A stretch of DNA of 46,658 nt from Clostridiaceae bacterium (GCA_024635995.1 JAGXHW010000011.1:1-46658); one strand, 5' to 3'. Positions 16,131 to 25,886 are shown, counted from the stretch's first letter. Made by a program: numbers and translations. The notes: generated by a model not told the origin, from the letters alone.

Positions 16131-19100
16131 TTACACGCTTTCTTCCCTTATCGCCGGATTGGCTGTCATAATGTATGCAATCGGCAACACCACCAGTGTC
16201 AGAAAAGTGGACACGGCCAGCCCTGACATAAGGGCTACGGCCATGGGTGTGAACAGATGGCTTCCTGACAAAATCAGGGGAACAAGCCCCATGATGGTGG
16301 TAGTGGTGGTCAGCAGGATGGGTCTAAGCCTGAGCGCCACTGCATGGCGGCAGGCTTCCAAAGGCGATTTTTCCTGTTTTACTTCATATTCGATGTAGTC
16401 CAGTAAAATAATGGCGTTGTTAACAACAATCCCAAACAAACTGACCAACCCTAATAAGGCAGTGAAGGACAAGGGCTGGTTGAACACCCAAAGTCCTGCG
16501 ATGGAGCCAATGGCTGAAAAAGGAATTGTCAGAAGAATCAACAGGGGCAGCCTTAATCCACCAAACTGCAGCACAAGGATCAAAAGAATGATCATCACAG
16601 CAAAAATAGCTGAAACACCTACTTCTCCAAAATATTTGACTATTTCTTCCCGCTCCCCCGCATAGGTGATGACAACACCTTTCGGCCTGTTGTCATCAAT
16701 AATCTTCTGGAGTCTGCTCTGGATTGCCACAGCATTGTAGCCATCCACCACATCACTTTGTATTATGATGGTTTTTTGGCCACTTTCTTTACGGATTTCC
16801 GATAAACGGGGAAGGGCATCGATGGCCGCTATTTGATTTAGCGGCACCTTCTGTCCTGTGATCGTAGACATAATACCAAAGGAGGCCAGCTGATCATCAT
16901 CATGCAGATCACTTTCCAGGTACACATCCACTTCACTGTCATCCACGGATACGTTGGTAACATTTTGCCCCATCATGGCCAGACTAAGCTCTCCTGCTAT
17001 TTGCTGTAGCGTTATGCCCAGGCGCAGTGAAGCCAGATCATCCGGTATAACCTGGTACTCGTACACCAACGCTTTGAAATCATCCTGAACATTAATGGTA
17101 CCTTCTATGTTTTCCAGTTCATGGCGTATGAATTGGGCAGCCTGTTGTCTTTCTCCATCTAATCCGCCGCTTACCCGTACCAGCACAGGGGCTGCAATGG
17201 GATCCGCCTGTTCCAGCAGTTTGACCTCCACCCGGGCTCCAAGAATTTCATGGTCGATCTGTTGCTGCAGGGCATTGGTAAACTGTATCATGTTTTTAAA
17301 TCGATTGCTCTTTTCAATGTCTGTGCGAAAAACAATCTGTCCATAATTCCTGGACTGACTGGGGACCGGTAGGGTGTTGTAAAATTTAGGAAATCCATGG
17401 CTGACAGAAATACTTTGTTGCGTTACCTCCGGGTATTGTGCCAAAATTTCATCCACCTGATGGGCTGCACGAGCTGTGTGGGATGATCCCTGGTCCAGTT
17501 CTGTTTGAATGTCAATGTAAACCAAATCTGTATCAGCCTTGGGGAAAAACTGCAAACCCAGTTGTAGTCCCAGGAACACTGTTAAGACCGCCATCAACGC
17601 CAATAATGTCAGGCTGCTGCGTGGATTGTTAATTCCCCTGTCCACCAGGCGATAGAATTTTTCCCGCACTTTCTGTGTACGGCCTTTATTGATTTGGGGT
17701 TTAAAAAACAATAACGCTGCCGTCGGTACAAAAAAGACAGAGACCAGGTAGGAGGAAACCAAGGCAATGATCACTATCTGCGGTACACTTTTTATGTATT
17801 CTCCAGCGATGGAATTCAGCATGAGAAGTGGTAAAAAAGCGCCTACCGTTGTCAGTGTGGAGGTGAGTACCGGCACTGAAACATCTCTTGTACCTCTTAT
17901 ACAGGCGACTGCCCGTTCCTCACCCAGATCGATGCGAACCTGAATGGCATCCGACACGACAATAGCATTGTCTACCAACATACCCAAGGCTATGATGAGG
18001 GCCGCAATGGACATTTGATGAATCATAATGTCAAACACCTGCAATAATGATAACGTCATCAGAATGGACAATGGAATGGCACTGGACACGACCATGGAAT
18101 TTCTAAGCCCCATGCCGAGAAACACAACAATGACCACGAAAACAATGCCCTGCAGTAGATTCAAGGCAAATGCATTAACATTCCTCGAAATATCGTCCGG
18201 CTGAAAAAGCAGCTTTTCCAACATGACTCCTGTGGGCAGCTCATGACGAAAAGCATCAAAAATGCCCAGGATTTCCTTACCAATAAAAAGAACATTTCGA
18301 TCTTCTTCAAAATACCCCGTGATGATTACGGCCGGCTTACCTTCATGCCAGATTTCCTGCTGATCTTCCTTCTGTATCAGCTGAATATCAGCAATCTGAC
18401 CCAGGGAGAGTGTTTCTCCCGTTTCTGGAGATGCCAGAACAATCATCTGTGAAACATCCTCTACGCTCTGGATACCTCTGCTGACATTTACCCGAACCCT
18501 TTCACCGGGTAAGGGAGACAGTTCTCCCAGTGGGATCGATGCTGCCTGGGCCTGAATCATCTGACTGATTTGGTCCAGAGATATTTGTAATTGGTTTAAT
18601 TCACTGGTATTGATGCGTACCCGTATCTGCTGGTCAATGTCGCCCATCAATTCAACATTTGTAACCCCTGTAATCTCTGCTAATGATTCCTTTAATTCCT
18701 CTGCGAGAGGAACCAGCAACCTCTTGTCATGGGTATCGCTGGTCATAACAAAAATAAAACCTGCTGTTTTATCCAATTTTGTATTAATATGTATCTCCTG
18801 GATTTCCCTGGGCAGCTCACTTTTCAAATCTGCCATCTGGTTTCTCAGATCCTGCCAGGCTTCTTCTACTGGTGTTCCATATTCCAATTCCAATACCACA
18901 ACGGAAAAACCATTCATTGACCTTGACTGGGACCTTTTATACCCTGAGATGGTTTCTACTTCTTCTTCAATTTTTCTCGTGACCAGCCGCTCCACGTCTT
19001 CCGGCACGGCACCCGGATAGACAGTTGTGACCATGGCCATGGGAGGTTTGATTTCCGGGTATTCCTGTTTCGGTGTGATGTAGTAACTGAAAAGTCCTGT

Positions 19101-19172
19101 GATGACAATGATCACTGCCAATAATCCTATCACCAAACGATGACTCAATACGATGCGGAGGATTCTTGTCAT
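16131..19172 (-). CDS. RND superfamily efflux pump (HAE/AcrB-like)
   Basis: A 1013-residue inner-membrane transporter with twelve predicted helices and two large extracytoplasmic loops (about residues 35-330 and 550-850), the usual AcrB/MexB layout and length. The helix-4 proton-relay region reads GMLVDNAIVVSDAI, i.e. Asp-Asn where AcrB has Asp-Asp, as in many RND subfamilies. The N-terminus (RILRIVLSHRLVIGLLAVII...YYITPKQEYPE) is typical. ATG at 19172 overlaps the stop of the adaptor gene by 4 bases, implying translational coupling. No outer-membrane channel gene is present, as expected if the cell is monoderm. The substrate is unknown; the downstream sensor pair suggests signal-dependent expression. 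Confidence 0.95.
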   Translation of the reverse strand: MTRILRIVLSHRLVIGLLAVIIVITGLFSYYITPKQEYPEIKPPMAMVTTVYPGAVPEDVERLVTRKIEEEVETISGYKRSQSRSMNGFSVVVLELEYGTPVEEAWQDLRNQMADLKSELPREIQEIHINTKLDKTAGFIFVMTSDTHDKRLLVPLAEELKESLAEITGVTNVELMGDIDQQIRVRINTSELNQLQISLDQISQMIQAQAASIPLGELSPLPGERVRVNVSRGIQSVEDVSQMIVLASPETGETLSLGQIADIQLIQKEDQQEIWHEGKPAVIITGYFEEDRNVLFIGKEILGIFDAFRHELPTGVMLEKLLFQPDDISRNVNAFALNLLQGIVFVVIVVFLGMGLRNSMVVSSAIPLSILMTLSLLQVFDIMIHQMSIAALIIALGMLVDNAIVVSDAIQVRIDLGEERAVACIRGTRDVSVPVLTSTLTTVGAFLPLLMLNSIAGEYIKSVPQIVIIALVSSYLVSVFFVPTAALLFFKPQINKGRTQKVREKFYRLVDRGINNPRSSLTLLALMAVLTVFLGLQLGLQFFPKADTDLVYIDIQTELDQGSSHTARAAHQVDEILAQYPEVTQQSISVSHGFPKFYNTLPVPSQSRNYGQIVFRTDIEKSNRFKNMIQFTNALQQQIDHEILGARVEVKLLEQADPIAAPVLVRVSGGLDGERQQAAQFIRHELENIEGTINVQDDFKALVYEYQVIPDDLASLRLGITLQQIAGELSLAMMGQNVTNVSVDDSEVDVYLESDLHDDDQLASFGIMSTITGQKVPLNQIAAIDALPRLSEIRKESGQKTIIIQSDVVDGYNAVAIQSRLQKIIDDNRPKGVVITYAGEREEIVKYFGEVGVSAIFAVMIILLILVLQFGGLRLPLLILLTIPFSAIGSIAGLWVFNQPLSFTALLGLVSLFGIVVNNAIILLDYIEYEVKQEKSPLEACRHAVALRLRPILLTTTTTIMGLVPLILSGSHLFTPMAVALMSGLAVSTFLTLVVLPIAYIMTANPAIREESV

Positions 19173-20422
19173 GGCCCTTCACCCTCTTCCACCACCCGTA
19201 CTGTTTCATCATGGGAAAGCAGGTGCATCCCCTCAACCACCACCTGCTGGCCTTGATCCAGCCCCGTCACCCATATGATGGAACCGTCCAGTTCCAGGAG
19301 GTTCACCGGCACCTGTTTTGCTGTCTGGTCATCAATGACATAAACATAATCAGGGTTGCCTGCCAACACCGCTTTCATTGGCAGCGGCGTTCCTAAAACG
19401 CCTTTTGTGTAAAATTCAACCTGCACCAGTTCTCCCAGGGTAAGGGGAGTATCAGGCAATTCCACCTCAACACGGTAAGTACGGGTAAAGGGATCAGGGT
19501 TAGTTGAGACCATTGTGATCACACCTTCAGTTCTCCCTTCATCATAGAACACCTTCACCCTGTTCCCCTTGTTAATAAGGGCCCGTTGTTGCAGACTGGC
19601 GCTGACACGAACGATGTGGTGCCGGCTGTTCAGGGTCAAAAAAGGAGTGCCTTGTCGATACATTTCCCCTTGCTGATAAAACAGCTCTGCCACGGTTCCC
19701 TGGTGAGGTGCATACAGCATTGTTCTCTCCACCTGGGTTGCATAATGGCTCACTTCGGCCTGGGCGGCATCTCTCACCGCCGCCAGTGCAGAAATGTCTT
19801 CAGATCTGGTTCCATTTAACAATTGCTGATACCGGGCTTCGGCCTGTTGATAAGAAGCTTCAGCCGCTGCGGTTTCCATTATTGTTCGGTCAAGGTCTGC
19901 CTGGGAAATGCCCCCAGCCTGGTATAGGTTTCGCAACCTCTCTAACTGCTGATCTGCATACGCATAGGCTTCCCTGGCTTTTTTAAGCTGGAGCTCCATT
20001 TCAAGCAGCTCTTCCCGGGTGGCACCGGTTACCGCTTTATTAAGGTTTGCCTGGGCGGCCTGAAGGTTAGCCTGGGCCCCTTGTGAAGCCCTCTGGTAAT
20101 CGAGGTCATTCACTTTTCCAAGCAACGTATCCGGGTTGATCACATCTTCTTTTTGCACAAATAATTCATCAATGCGCCCAGAGACCAGAAAACTAATGTG
20201 CCTTGTTTCCCCGGACAGCACCTCTCCTGTCATCAAGATGGTGCCTTGTTGTTCTTCCAGGGAAGCAGTGATCACTCTCACCGGTCGAATAGTTCTTTCC
20301 GCTGGTTCCTCTGGCGCAGCACAGGCTGTGTTCAGGAACAATGTAAACAGCAAAAAGAGGAAAAATGTCACAAGCCGGCTCTCTGGAATTTTAGCCTTCA
20401 CACCTTGTATTTTTGCCCTCAT
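19169..20422 (-). CDS. RND periplasmic-adaptor-type membrane fusion protein, probable lipoprotein
   Basis: A 417-residue HlyD/AcrA-like adaptor. An N-terminal hydrophobic stretch (about residues 18-33) ends in FLNTACAAP, which could be a lipobox with Cys34, though Asn at -3 is unusual; it may alternatively be a signal anchor. Then come a barrel/lipoyl half (about 60-105), a long coiled-coil hairpin (about 110-220), the second lipoyl half, beta-barrel and membrane-proximal domains. ATG at 20422 has GAGG 7 bases upstream. It is coupled to the RND pump gene by a 4-base overlap and lies 38 bases after an M20 hydrolase gene. It presumably stabilises or gates the pump on the outer face of the membrane. 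Confidence 0.92.
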   Translation of the reverse strand: MRAKIQGVKAKIPESRLVTFFLFLLFTLFLNTACAAPEEPAERTIRPVRVITASLEEQQGTILMTGEVLSGETRHISFLVSGRIDELFVQKEDVINPDTLLGKVNDLDYQRASQGAQANLQAAQANLNKAVTGATREELLEMELQLKKAREAYAYADQQLERLRNLYQAGGISQADLDRTIMETAAAEASYQQAEARYQQLLNGTRSEDISALAAVRDAAQAEVSHYATQVERTMLYAPHQGTVAELFYQQGEMYRQGTPFLTLNSRHHIVRVSASLQQRALINKGNRVKVFYDEGRTEGVITMVSTNPDPFTRTYRVEVELPDTPLTLGELVQVEFYTKGVLGTPLPMKAVLAGNPDYVYVIDDQTAKQVPVNLLELDGSIIWVTGLDQGQQVVVEGMHLLSHDETVRVVEEGEGP

Positions 20423-20460
20423 TACCCAACCTCTTTCTCGCTGCCTTTGTTTGGTTTCTC

Positions 20461-21639
20461 TTATGGTTTCAAGTATGCGGCAGCCGTTCTAACATGCAGC
20501 TCAACACCCATGGGTAATGCATCTTCGTCTAGCTTGAAAGCAGGATGATGATGGGGCATGTTGGTTTCTTTCTCTTCATCAGCGATTCCCAGAAAAATAA
20601 AGGTGCTGGGAACCAGTTTGGCAAAGGCTGCAAAGTCTTCACCCAGCATTACCTGCAGGTTGTTTTCGATCAGACAGTTTGCTCCCCCTGCATCAATGGC
20701 TGCTTCCCTGACCATTTTGGTCATCTCCATGTCATTGTCCAATAATTCGTTGCCGCATTTGAAGGTCAGTTCATAAGTAGTTCCATGCAAAGCACAGGTT
20801 TGTGCCGTAATGGCTTCAAATCGTTCCCGTATCTGTTCATCTTTATCATGAAGGCAACGGATGGACCCTGCCAATTGAATTTTATCCGGAATGATGATGG
20901 GTGATGATCCGGCGTTTACCTGACAGAAGGTAATGAGTGTTGGCTCTAACACATCATGTTCTCTTGTTTGTATGGATTGCACCGCATTCATCAACTGATT
21001 GGCACAATACACCGGGTCTTTTGACAGGTGAGGGGCTCCGCCATGTCCACCTTTGCCATGAATGGTAAGCCAGAAATAATAGCTGGATGCCATAAGAGGT
21101 CCTGCTGTAATACCCACTTTGCCGGTTGGCAGTGGTGACCAAAGGTGCATGCCCACCGCTGCATCCACTTTAGGATTTTCCATAACCCCTTCTTCAATGA
21201 TAATGTCAGCACCGGCATCTTCTTCGTTGGGCTGAAAAACAAACTTAACAGTTCCTGACAGTTCTTCACGGTGCCGTGCCAGAACCTTGGCTGCCACCAT
21301 CATCATAGATGTGTGGCCATCATGGCCACAGGCATGCATTTTCCCGTCTACGGTAGATTTGAAAGACACATCTGCTGTTTCCTGCACAGGAAGAGCGTCC
21401 AGATCTGACCGCAGCATTAAGACCGGCCCCGGGGACCCGCCTTCCAATAAGCCCACCACGCCTGTACCTCCCACGCGGCTTGTTTTGATGCCATTTTTTT
21501 CCAGATAGGTTTCAACAATGCCCGCAGTACGGTGTTCTTCAAATCCCAGTTCCGGATGTTGGTGCAGGTCTCTTCGGATGCCAATCAATTCATCTTTCAG
21601 TTCACTTATTTCTTCCTTGATGTTCATAAGCCAGTCCAT
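20461..21639 (-). CDS. M20D amidohydrolase (hippurate/N-acyl amino acid hydrolase-like)
   Basis: A 392-residue metallohydrolase of the same broad family as the gene at 9312 but clearly divergent from it. Motifs: RRDLHQHPELGFEE (about residues 22-35), LRSDLDALPV (about 76-85), MHACGHDGHTSMM (101-113), QPNEE (136-140), and HHHPAF near residue 370 supplying the last metal ligand. Members hydrolyse N-acyl amino acids or amides, in the cytoplasm in most cases. ATG at 21639 has AAGGAGG upstream. It lies 22 bases after the amidohydrolase gene and 38 bases before the RND adaptor gene, so it appears to be the second gene of a long unit. The exact substrate is unknown. Confidence 0.92.
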   Translation of the reverse strand: MDWLMNIKEEISELKDELIGIRRDLHQHPELGFEEHRTAGIVETYLEKNGIKTSRVGGTGVVGLLEGGSPGPVLMLRSDLDALPVQETADVSFKSTVDGKMHACGHDGHTSMMMVAAKVLARHREELSGTVKFVFQPNEEDAGADIIIEEGVMENPKVDAAVGMHLWSPLPTGKVGITAGPLMASSYYFWLTIHGKGGHGGAPHLSKDPVYCANQLMNAVQSIQTREHDVLEPTLITFCQVNAGSSPIIIPDKIQLAGSIRCLHDKDEQIRERFEAITAQTCALHGTTYELTFKCGNELLDNDMEMTKMVREAAIDAGGANCLIENNLQVMLGEDFAAFAKLVPSTFIFLGIADEEKETNMPHHHPAFKLDEDALPMGVELHVRTAAAYLKP

Positions 21640-21661
21640 GTGATTTCCTCCTTATGGTTTT

Positions 21662-23038
21662 CTACAATAATGTTGCAACCCTTTCTGCCAGTTTGGTGGC
21701 AGCTTCCTGTGCCTCATTGACTACCTTTTCTTCATTTAGGGTGAGTACCTTGCGGTGTTCCATGATTTTTCTACCATCAACGATAACCGTTTCAACCTCG
21801 TGTCCTCTCCCGGAATAAACCAGGTTGGGGATAATGTTGCATACTGGTTTCAGAATGACAGGCGATAAATTTGGTTCTTTCATATTGATGATGATCATGT
21901 CCGCTTTCTTGCCCGGTTCAAGGGATCCTGTCTCATGATCAAGCCCTATGGCTTTGGCGCCTTCGATGGTAGCCATGCGAATAACCTTGTAGGCTGTCAT
22001 CACCGTTGGATCCTTTGCCTTAATTTTATTATATACCGCAGCGGCTTTCATTTCATTAAAGATGTTATTACAATTATTTCCAGGAGCGTTATCAGATCCC
22101 AATCCTGCCGTTCCACCGGCGTCCAGAAACGCCATCACCGGAGGTACTATACCATCAATGACCCCGATGCTGCCTGGGCAGTGGATCATGCTGGCTCCCC
22201 GATTGGCCAGGAGGGCTGCTTCTTCATCATAGGCTTCTGTTAAATGAATGGCGATTAACTGTTGATCCAGATAACCGATCTCATCTAACCATGGAATGGT
22301 TCGTACCCCGTACCGCTTAATCACCTGGTTTATTTCACGGTCTCCCTGGGCCACATGCATATGGATTTTTGTTTTATAGTGTTGTGCCAGCTTCTTTATT
22401 TCCTGAAGCATTTCTTTGCTTACCATATCTGGTCCCTGGGGACCCATCATTACGGTTAACCGCCCGTTTTCTTTGCCGTGCCATTCTTCCAGAAGCGTGA
22501 CCGCTTCCTTCAGTTTTGTTTGTTCGATGCCTTCGTCCAGGGGATACAGTTCACCCACGCCTAATTTGTGTAATGTGGGGGGCAGTGCGTTGACGGTTGA
22601 TGTCATGCGGGCTCGAACCCCAGCCTGTCGATAATTTTCTGCGATAAGATTCATAGGGTTGTCAAAATCACTGAAAGTGGTAGTGCCTGCCTTAATGCCT
22701 TCCACAATATTCAACCTGGATCCAATGACCGCTTCAGCGGTCGTAATATTGCCAAAGAAGGGCCCTACTCCCTTTTGCAGCCAATGATGCATATCCTGGG
22801 CCACTCCCCGGTAAAGGGCCATGCTGGTGTGAATGTGGGCATCCACCAAGCCGGGCATGACCACCTTACCCCTTGCATCAATTTCTTCTTTGGCCTGGTA
22901 GTTGGCCTGCAATTGTTCAGTGGTTCCCACTGCCACAATTTCATTGCCCTCCATGGCCACCGCACCATCCATAATCAGACCACCCTGATCATCTGTCATG
23001 GTGAGCAGGTATGCATGTATAATCATCCGTTGGATCAT
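21662..23038 (-). CDS. Amidohydrolase-superfamily deaminase (MtaD/SsnA/TrzN-like)
   Basis: A 458-residue amidohydrolase with the composite beta-sandwich and TIM barrel typical of the MTA/SAH deaminase and ATZ/TRZ group. Metal ligands are expected in DAHIHTSM (H68, H70), the His of KIHMHVAQGD, the His of AIHLTEA, and the Asp of GLGSDNAPGNN. The C-terminus returns to the sandwich (LEPGKKADMIIIN). Possible activities are deamination of methylthioadenosine, S-adenosylhomocysteine or guanine-like rings, or another hydrolysis; the SDNAPGNN loop differs from the SDGAASNN often seen in MtaD, so a precise name is withheld. ATG at 23038 has GGGAGG upstream. It is the first gene of the apparent long unit running towards nfo. 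Confidence 0.88.
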   Translation of the reverse strand: MIQRMIIHAYLLTMTDDQGGLIMDGAVAMEGNEIVAVGTTEQLQANYQAKEEIDARGKVVMPGLVDAHIHTSMALYRGVAQDMHHWLQKGVGPFFGNITTAEAVIGSRLNIVEGIKAGTTTFSDFDNPMNLIAENYRQAGVRARMTSTVNALPPTLHKLGVGELYPLDEGIEQTKLKEAVTLLEEWHGKENGRLTVMMGPQGPDMVSKEMLQEIKKLAQHYKTKIHMHVAQGDREINQVIKRYGVRTIPWLDEIGYLDQQLIAIHLTEAYDEEAALLANRGASMIHCPGSIGVIDGIVPPVMAFLDAGGTAGLGSDNAPGNNCNNIFNEMKAAAVYNKIKAKDPTVMTAYKVIRMATIEGAKAIGLDHETGSLEPGKKADMIIINMKEPNLSPVILKPVCNIIPNLVYSGRGHEVETVIVDGRKIMEHRKVLTLNEEKVVNEAQEAATKLAERVATLL

Positions 23039-23138
23039 GTTTTTTCCTCCCTGTGTTCAAACCTATGGTTGTTTTACCCTCTTTTATCCGATGAATATCA
23101 CCGCTAAATCGAGGGGGATTCGCATCCTACCACATACG

Positions 23139-23171
23139 AAAAGCATAAATTCCAATGGAATTTATGCTTTT
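23139..23171 (-). terminator. Intrinsic terminator after the alanine symporter gene
   Basis: Perfect 16-bp arms AAAAGCATAAATTCCA (23139-23154) and TGGAATTTATGCTTTT (23156-23171), followed by TTTT-rich sequence in either direction. It separates the symporter gene (ends 23227) from the amidohydrolase unit (starts 23038). Confidence 0.85.
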
Positions 23172-23226
23172 CTTTTTGTGACGTGCATTAATTCTTATCT
23201 TCTACATGCATTGGAGCCTCCGTGTC

Positions 23227-24690
23227 CTAGTAAGACTTGAAAGGTTGTCCTTCCACCCAGAACAGGTTAGTGGCTTTAATTTGGTCTGTCACAGGTTCTT
23301 TACCCAAAACAGTTGCATTGTAGTGACGCAGCAGTTCAAAGAATTTAGCGCTAAGAGGAATCAGGGCAATCAAGTTAACGTATACAGGGATGGCCACACT
23401 GAAGTCAGCAAACAGCCAAACGGTTCCTGTCGGCATACCTGCCCAGTTGGCATAAACTACCAGTGCCCAACCGGGAATCGGATAACCATATTTCAGGATG
23501 TTTAACACAACTTTTGCAAATTGAGAATCACGGCCAAATCCGTGTACCAGCACTGTTTCGTAGTATGCATACCAACCGGTGAGGGTTGTAAATCCAAAGA
23601 GAATAACTCCGATGGTTACGATAACTACACCCCAGTAGCCGATGCCCTCTTCAAAGGCATTAAGTGTTAATGAGGCGCCTGCAAGACCTGTGTCATAAGC
23701 ACCTGTCATGATGATAACCAAACCGGTGATGGAACAAACTAACAAGGTGTCAACAAATACTTCGAAGATTCCCCACATACCCTGCTTGATGGGATGGTCA
23801 ACCTGTGCGGTAGCATGTGCCATTGGTGCAGAACCCCAACCAGCTTCATTGCTGTATACCCCACGGGCAACACCCATTCGGATGGCAATCATGAAGGTGG
23901 CACCGGCAAAGCCGCCGACAGCAGCTATGGGCTGGAAGGCATGTCTGAAGATTAAGCCAAGGGCCCCTGGCAATTCTCCAATGTTTGTGATGATGATGAA
24001 CAAACCGCCAATGATGTAGAAAACAGCCATGAAGGGAACAACGTATGATGCGAATCGTCCGATCCGTGGAATACCGCCCAATACGACGGCGTACATAAAG
24101 ATACCAATCGCTGTTGCGCCAATCACCTGGCTAATACCAAAGGTAGCCTCAATGGATTCAGCAATGGTGAATGTCTGCATGGTCAGCAGCCAGGATGACA
24201 GGATGCCGGCGCCAAAGATGATTGCCAGAGGCTTCCAGAAGGGAAGGCCCAGCTGGCCGTGCCAGCCTTTGTCCAGGTAGTAGGTGGGTCCACCGTATGT
24301 ATCACCATTTTTATACTCTTGGCGATAGTGAACGGCTAATGATACCTCTACCATTTTGGTCATCAGACCAACAATCGCTGTGATCCACATCCAGAAAAGA
24401 GCACCAGGTCCGCCAACAGCAATGGCGGCACCTACACCACCAATGTTACCAACACCAATGGCACCAGCGGTGGCCATACTGAAGGCCTCGAAGGAAGACA
24501 GGATCCCCTGTCCATCTTTGTCAGCTTTGCCTCTTGTTAAGTTTTTCCAAACAAATCCTAATGCATGACCAAAATGCCTAAACTGCCAGAATCCACTGCG
24601 GACGGTGAAATAACCACCTAAACCAAGTACCAAGACTAACATTGCGGGTCCCCATAGCCAACCTACGAGGGTATTTAATATAGCAGCCAT
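23227..24690 (-). CDS. Alanine/glycine:cation symporter (AGCS family)
   Basis: A 487-residue membrane protein with about 11 helices, of the AGCS family (AlsT/DagA type) that imports alanine, glycine or related small neutral amino acids with Na+ or H+. Family signatures: GAIGVGNIGGVGAAIAVGGP, AVHYRQEYKNGDTYGGPTYYL, RMGVARGVYSNEAGWGSAPM, and FGFTTLTGWYAYYE. ATG at 24690 has GGGAGG about 8 bases upstream, preceded by an A/C-rich CAAA repeat. It is monocistronic, with a long leader and a strong terminator. In a fermenter of amino acids it is a plausible alanine or glycine uptake route; which amino acid is carried cannot be decided from sequence. Confidence 0.95.
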   Translation of the reverse strand: MAAILNTLVGWLWGPAMLVLVLGLGGYFTVRSGFWQFRHFGHALGFVWKNLTRGKADKDGQGILSSFEAFSMATAGAIGVGNIGGVGAAIAVGGPGALFWMWITAIVGLMTKMVEVSLAVHYRQEYKNGDTYGGPTYYLDKGWHGQLGLPFWKPLAIIFGAGILSSWLLTMQTFTIAESIEATFGISQVIGATAIGIFMYAVVLGGIPRIGRFASYVVPFMAVFYIIGGLFIIITNIGELPGALGLIFRHAFQPIAAVGGFAGATFMIAIRMGVARGVYSNEAGWGSAPMAHATAQVDHPIKQGMWGIFEVFVDTLLVCSITGLVIIMTGAYDTGLAGASLTLNAFEEGIGYWGVVIVTIGVILFGFTTLTGWYAYYETVLVHGFGRDSQFAKVVLNILKYGYPIPGWALVVYANWAGMPTGTVWLFADFSVAIPVYVNLIALIPLSAKFFELLRHYNATVLGKEPVTDQIKATNLFWVEGQPFKSY

Positions 24691-25052
24691 GTATGATCCT
24701 CCCTTATTTGTTTGTTTGTTTGTTGTTGTCTCACATTGATAGATAAAAGGGGATTAAAGAATATTCATAAAGACATTCAGGTATAACATTATCACCAGGT
24801 GTGTAACTGCCATCATTAAACAGTATTATCACCTGCACCCCCTCTTTTACACAAACAGCGTTTACCCTCCTTTCTTTAGAATTTATACTACATTCAACCA
24901 TGTTTTTCAGCCTGTCACGACCTCAGATGTAGTAATTGGAACAAAACAGGTTGAATGTTGTTGCCTCTTCAATATTGCATCAATTTTCTGTTTATTTCTG
25001 TGAAAATTCTACATCATATCCGAAAAAAAGTCAAATAAAACTGCGAAATAAA
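24691..25052 (-). promoter_or_regulatory. Long leader/promoter region of the alanine symporter with overlapping inverted repeats
   Basis: The 362-bp gene-free stretch holds four TTTG units (24707-24722, read as CAAA in the mRNA) just before the Shine-Dalgarno. It also has two inverted repeats that share bases: CATTCAACC (24891-24899) with GGTTGAATG (24949-24957), and TACTACAT (24887-24894) with ATGTAGTA (24927-24934). The two pairings exclude each other. A TATAAA-like -10 lies beside them on the minus strand. GGTGATAAT also occurs twice further downstream in the leader. No known riboswitch consensus was recognised. This could be an operator cluster or a structured leader. Confidence 0.4.
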
Positions 25053-25886
25053 TTAATAGACCAATGCTAACCCAACACCCACTTCTTTCACATTCAACCT
25101 TGTTGATAATGCCACTTTGGCTGCTAAATCGGTGCAATGAGCTACATAAAGATGCCTGATTTTCTGTGTTTCCAGGTAATCGATGGTCTTGCTCAACACG
25201 CCCTGGGAAGCCTGTTGCAAATGAAAACCACCGATGACATCGAGGATTCGCTCTTCCCGGCACACTTTTTTTGCATGCTGGATTGTATTGCAGATTCCTG
25301 CGTGTGCACAACCGGTGATCACCACCAACCCTTCGTCCGTTTTGTAGGCCAGGGCCGTGTCGTCCAACACTTTATCTTTAACCGTACCGTCATTACCAGC
25401 AACGGTTCCAAAGGGCTGTGCGTTTTCAAAATCATTGGTGCGTGGAATCTGGCCCAAATAAAATAGTCGTGGGGTGATGGCACATGGCGTTGCAGAAAGT
25501 TCAAACCGAAAAACCCGAGCAAGACTGTCTTTTGTCACATTTAAGCCCAGTTCCATATTATCTTGCCATTTGCTGGCGAAAGCTTCTGGATGAGCCATCA
25601 ATGTGGGTTTAGGCAGCGCTTTCTTTTTCATTGCTTCTTCATTGTACCGTTGAAGCAATGGAATGAGTCCCCAGGTATGATCCGCATGCCCGTGCGAAAT
25701 AACAATGGTTTTCCACTTTTTCCAGTCTAGATCCATTTTTTCTGCATTTTTTAAGGTTGCATCAGAATAGCCGGCGTCAAAGAGTATATGCTGACCTTCT
25801 TCCTGAATTTCATACGAAAGACCGGGTTCAGCCAGGTAATACTGGTCGACAAAGGTGTTGTTGTCCATTAGTACTGTTAGTTTCAT
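25053..25886 (-). CDS. Metallo-beta-lactamase-fold hydrolase
   Basis: A 277-residue MBL-fold protein. The signature SHGHADHTWGL carries the H-x-H-x-D-H metal motif (about residues 67-72), followed by GCAHAGICN and a final HCTD that supply further ligands. The layout resembles the group annotated as dihydropteroate-like or 7,8-dihydropterin methyltransferase-associated hydrolases in anaerobes, whose real activities are mostly unknown. Two ATGs are possible: the first (25892) is only 1 base from GGAG, whereas 25886 is 7 bases from AAGGAG and is chosen. It follows the AEC permease gene by 18 bases, so the two are probably co-transcribed, and the permease may move a substrate or product of this enzyme. 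Confidence 0.88.
   Translation of the reverse strand: MKLTVLMDNNTFVDQYYLAEPGLSYEIQEEGQHILFDAGYSDATLKNAEKMDLDWKKWKTIVISHGHADHTWGLIPLLQRYNEEAMKKKALPKPTLMAHPEAFASKWQDNMELGLNVTKDSLARVFRFELSATPCAITPRLFYLGQIPRTNDFENAQPFGTVAGNDGTVKDKVLDDTALAYKTDEGLVVITGCAHAGICNTIQHAKKVCREERILDVIGGFHLQQASQGVLSKTIDYLETQKIRHLYVAHCTDLAAKVALSTRLNVKEVGVGLALVY

Noticed and set aside
24707-24722. TTTG tandem repeat as a possible CRISPR or phase-variation tract
   Set aside because: Only four 4-base units occur, outside the coding region and promoter boxes; it is more simply an unstructured CAAA leader before the ribosome site.
24691-25052. Glycine riboswitch upstream of the alanine/glycine symporter
   Set aside because: The conserved glycine aptamer blocks were not found on the minus strand; only unexplained inverted repeats were seen.
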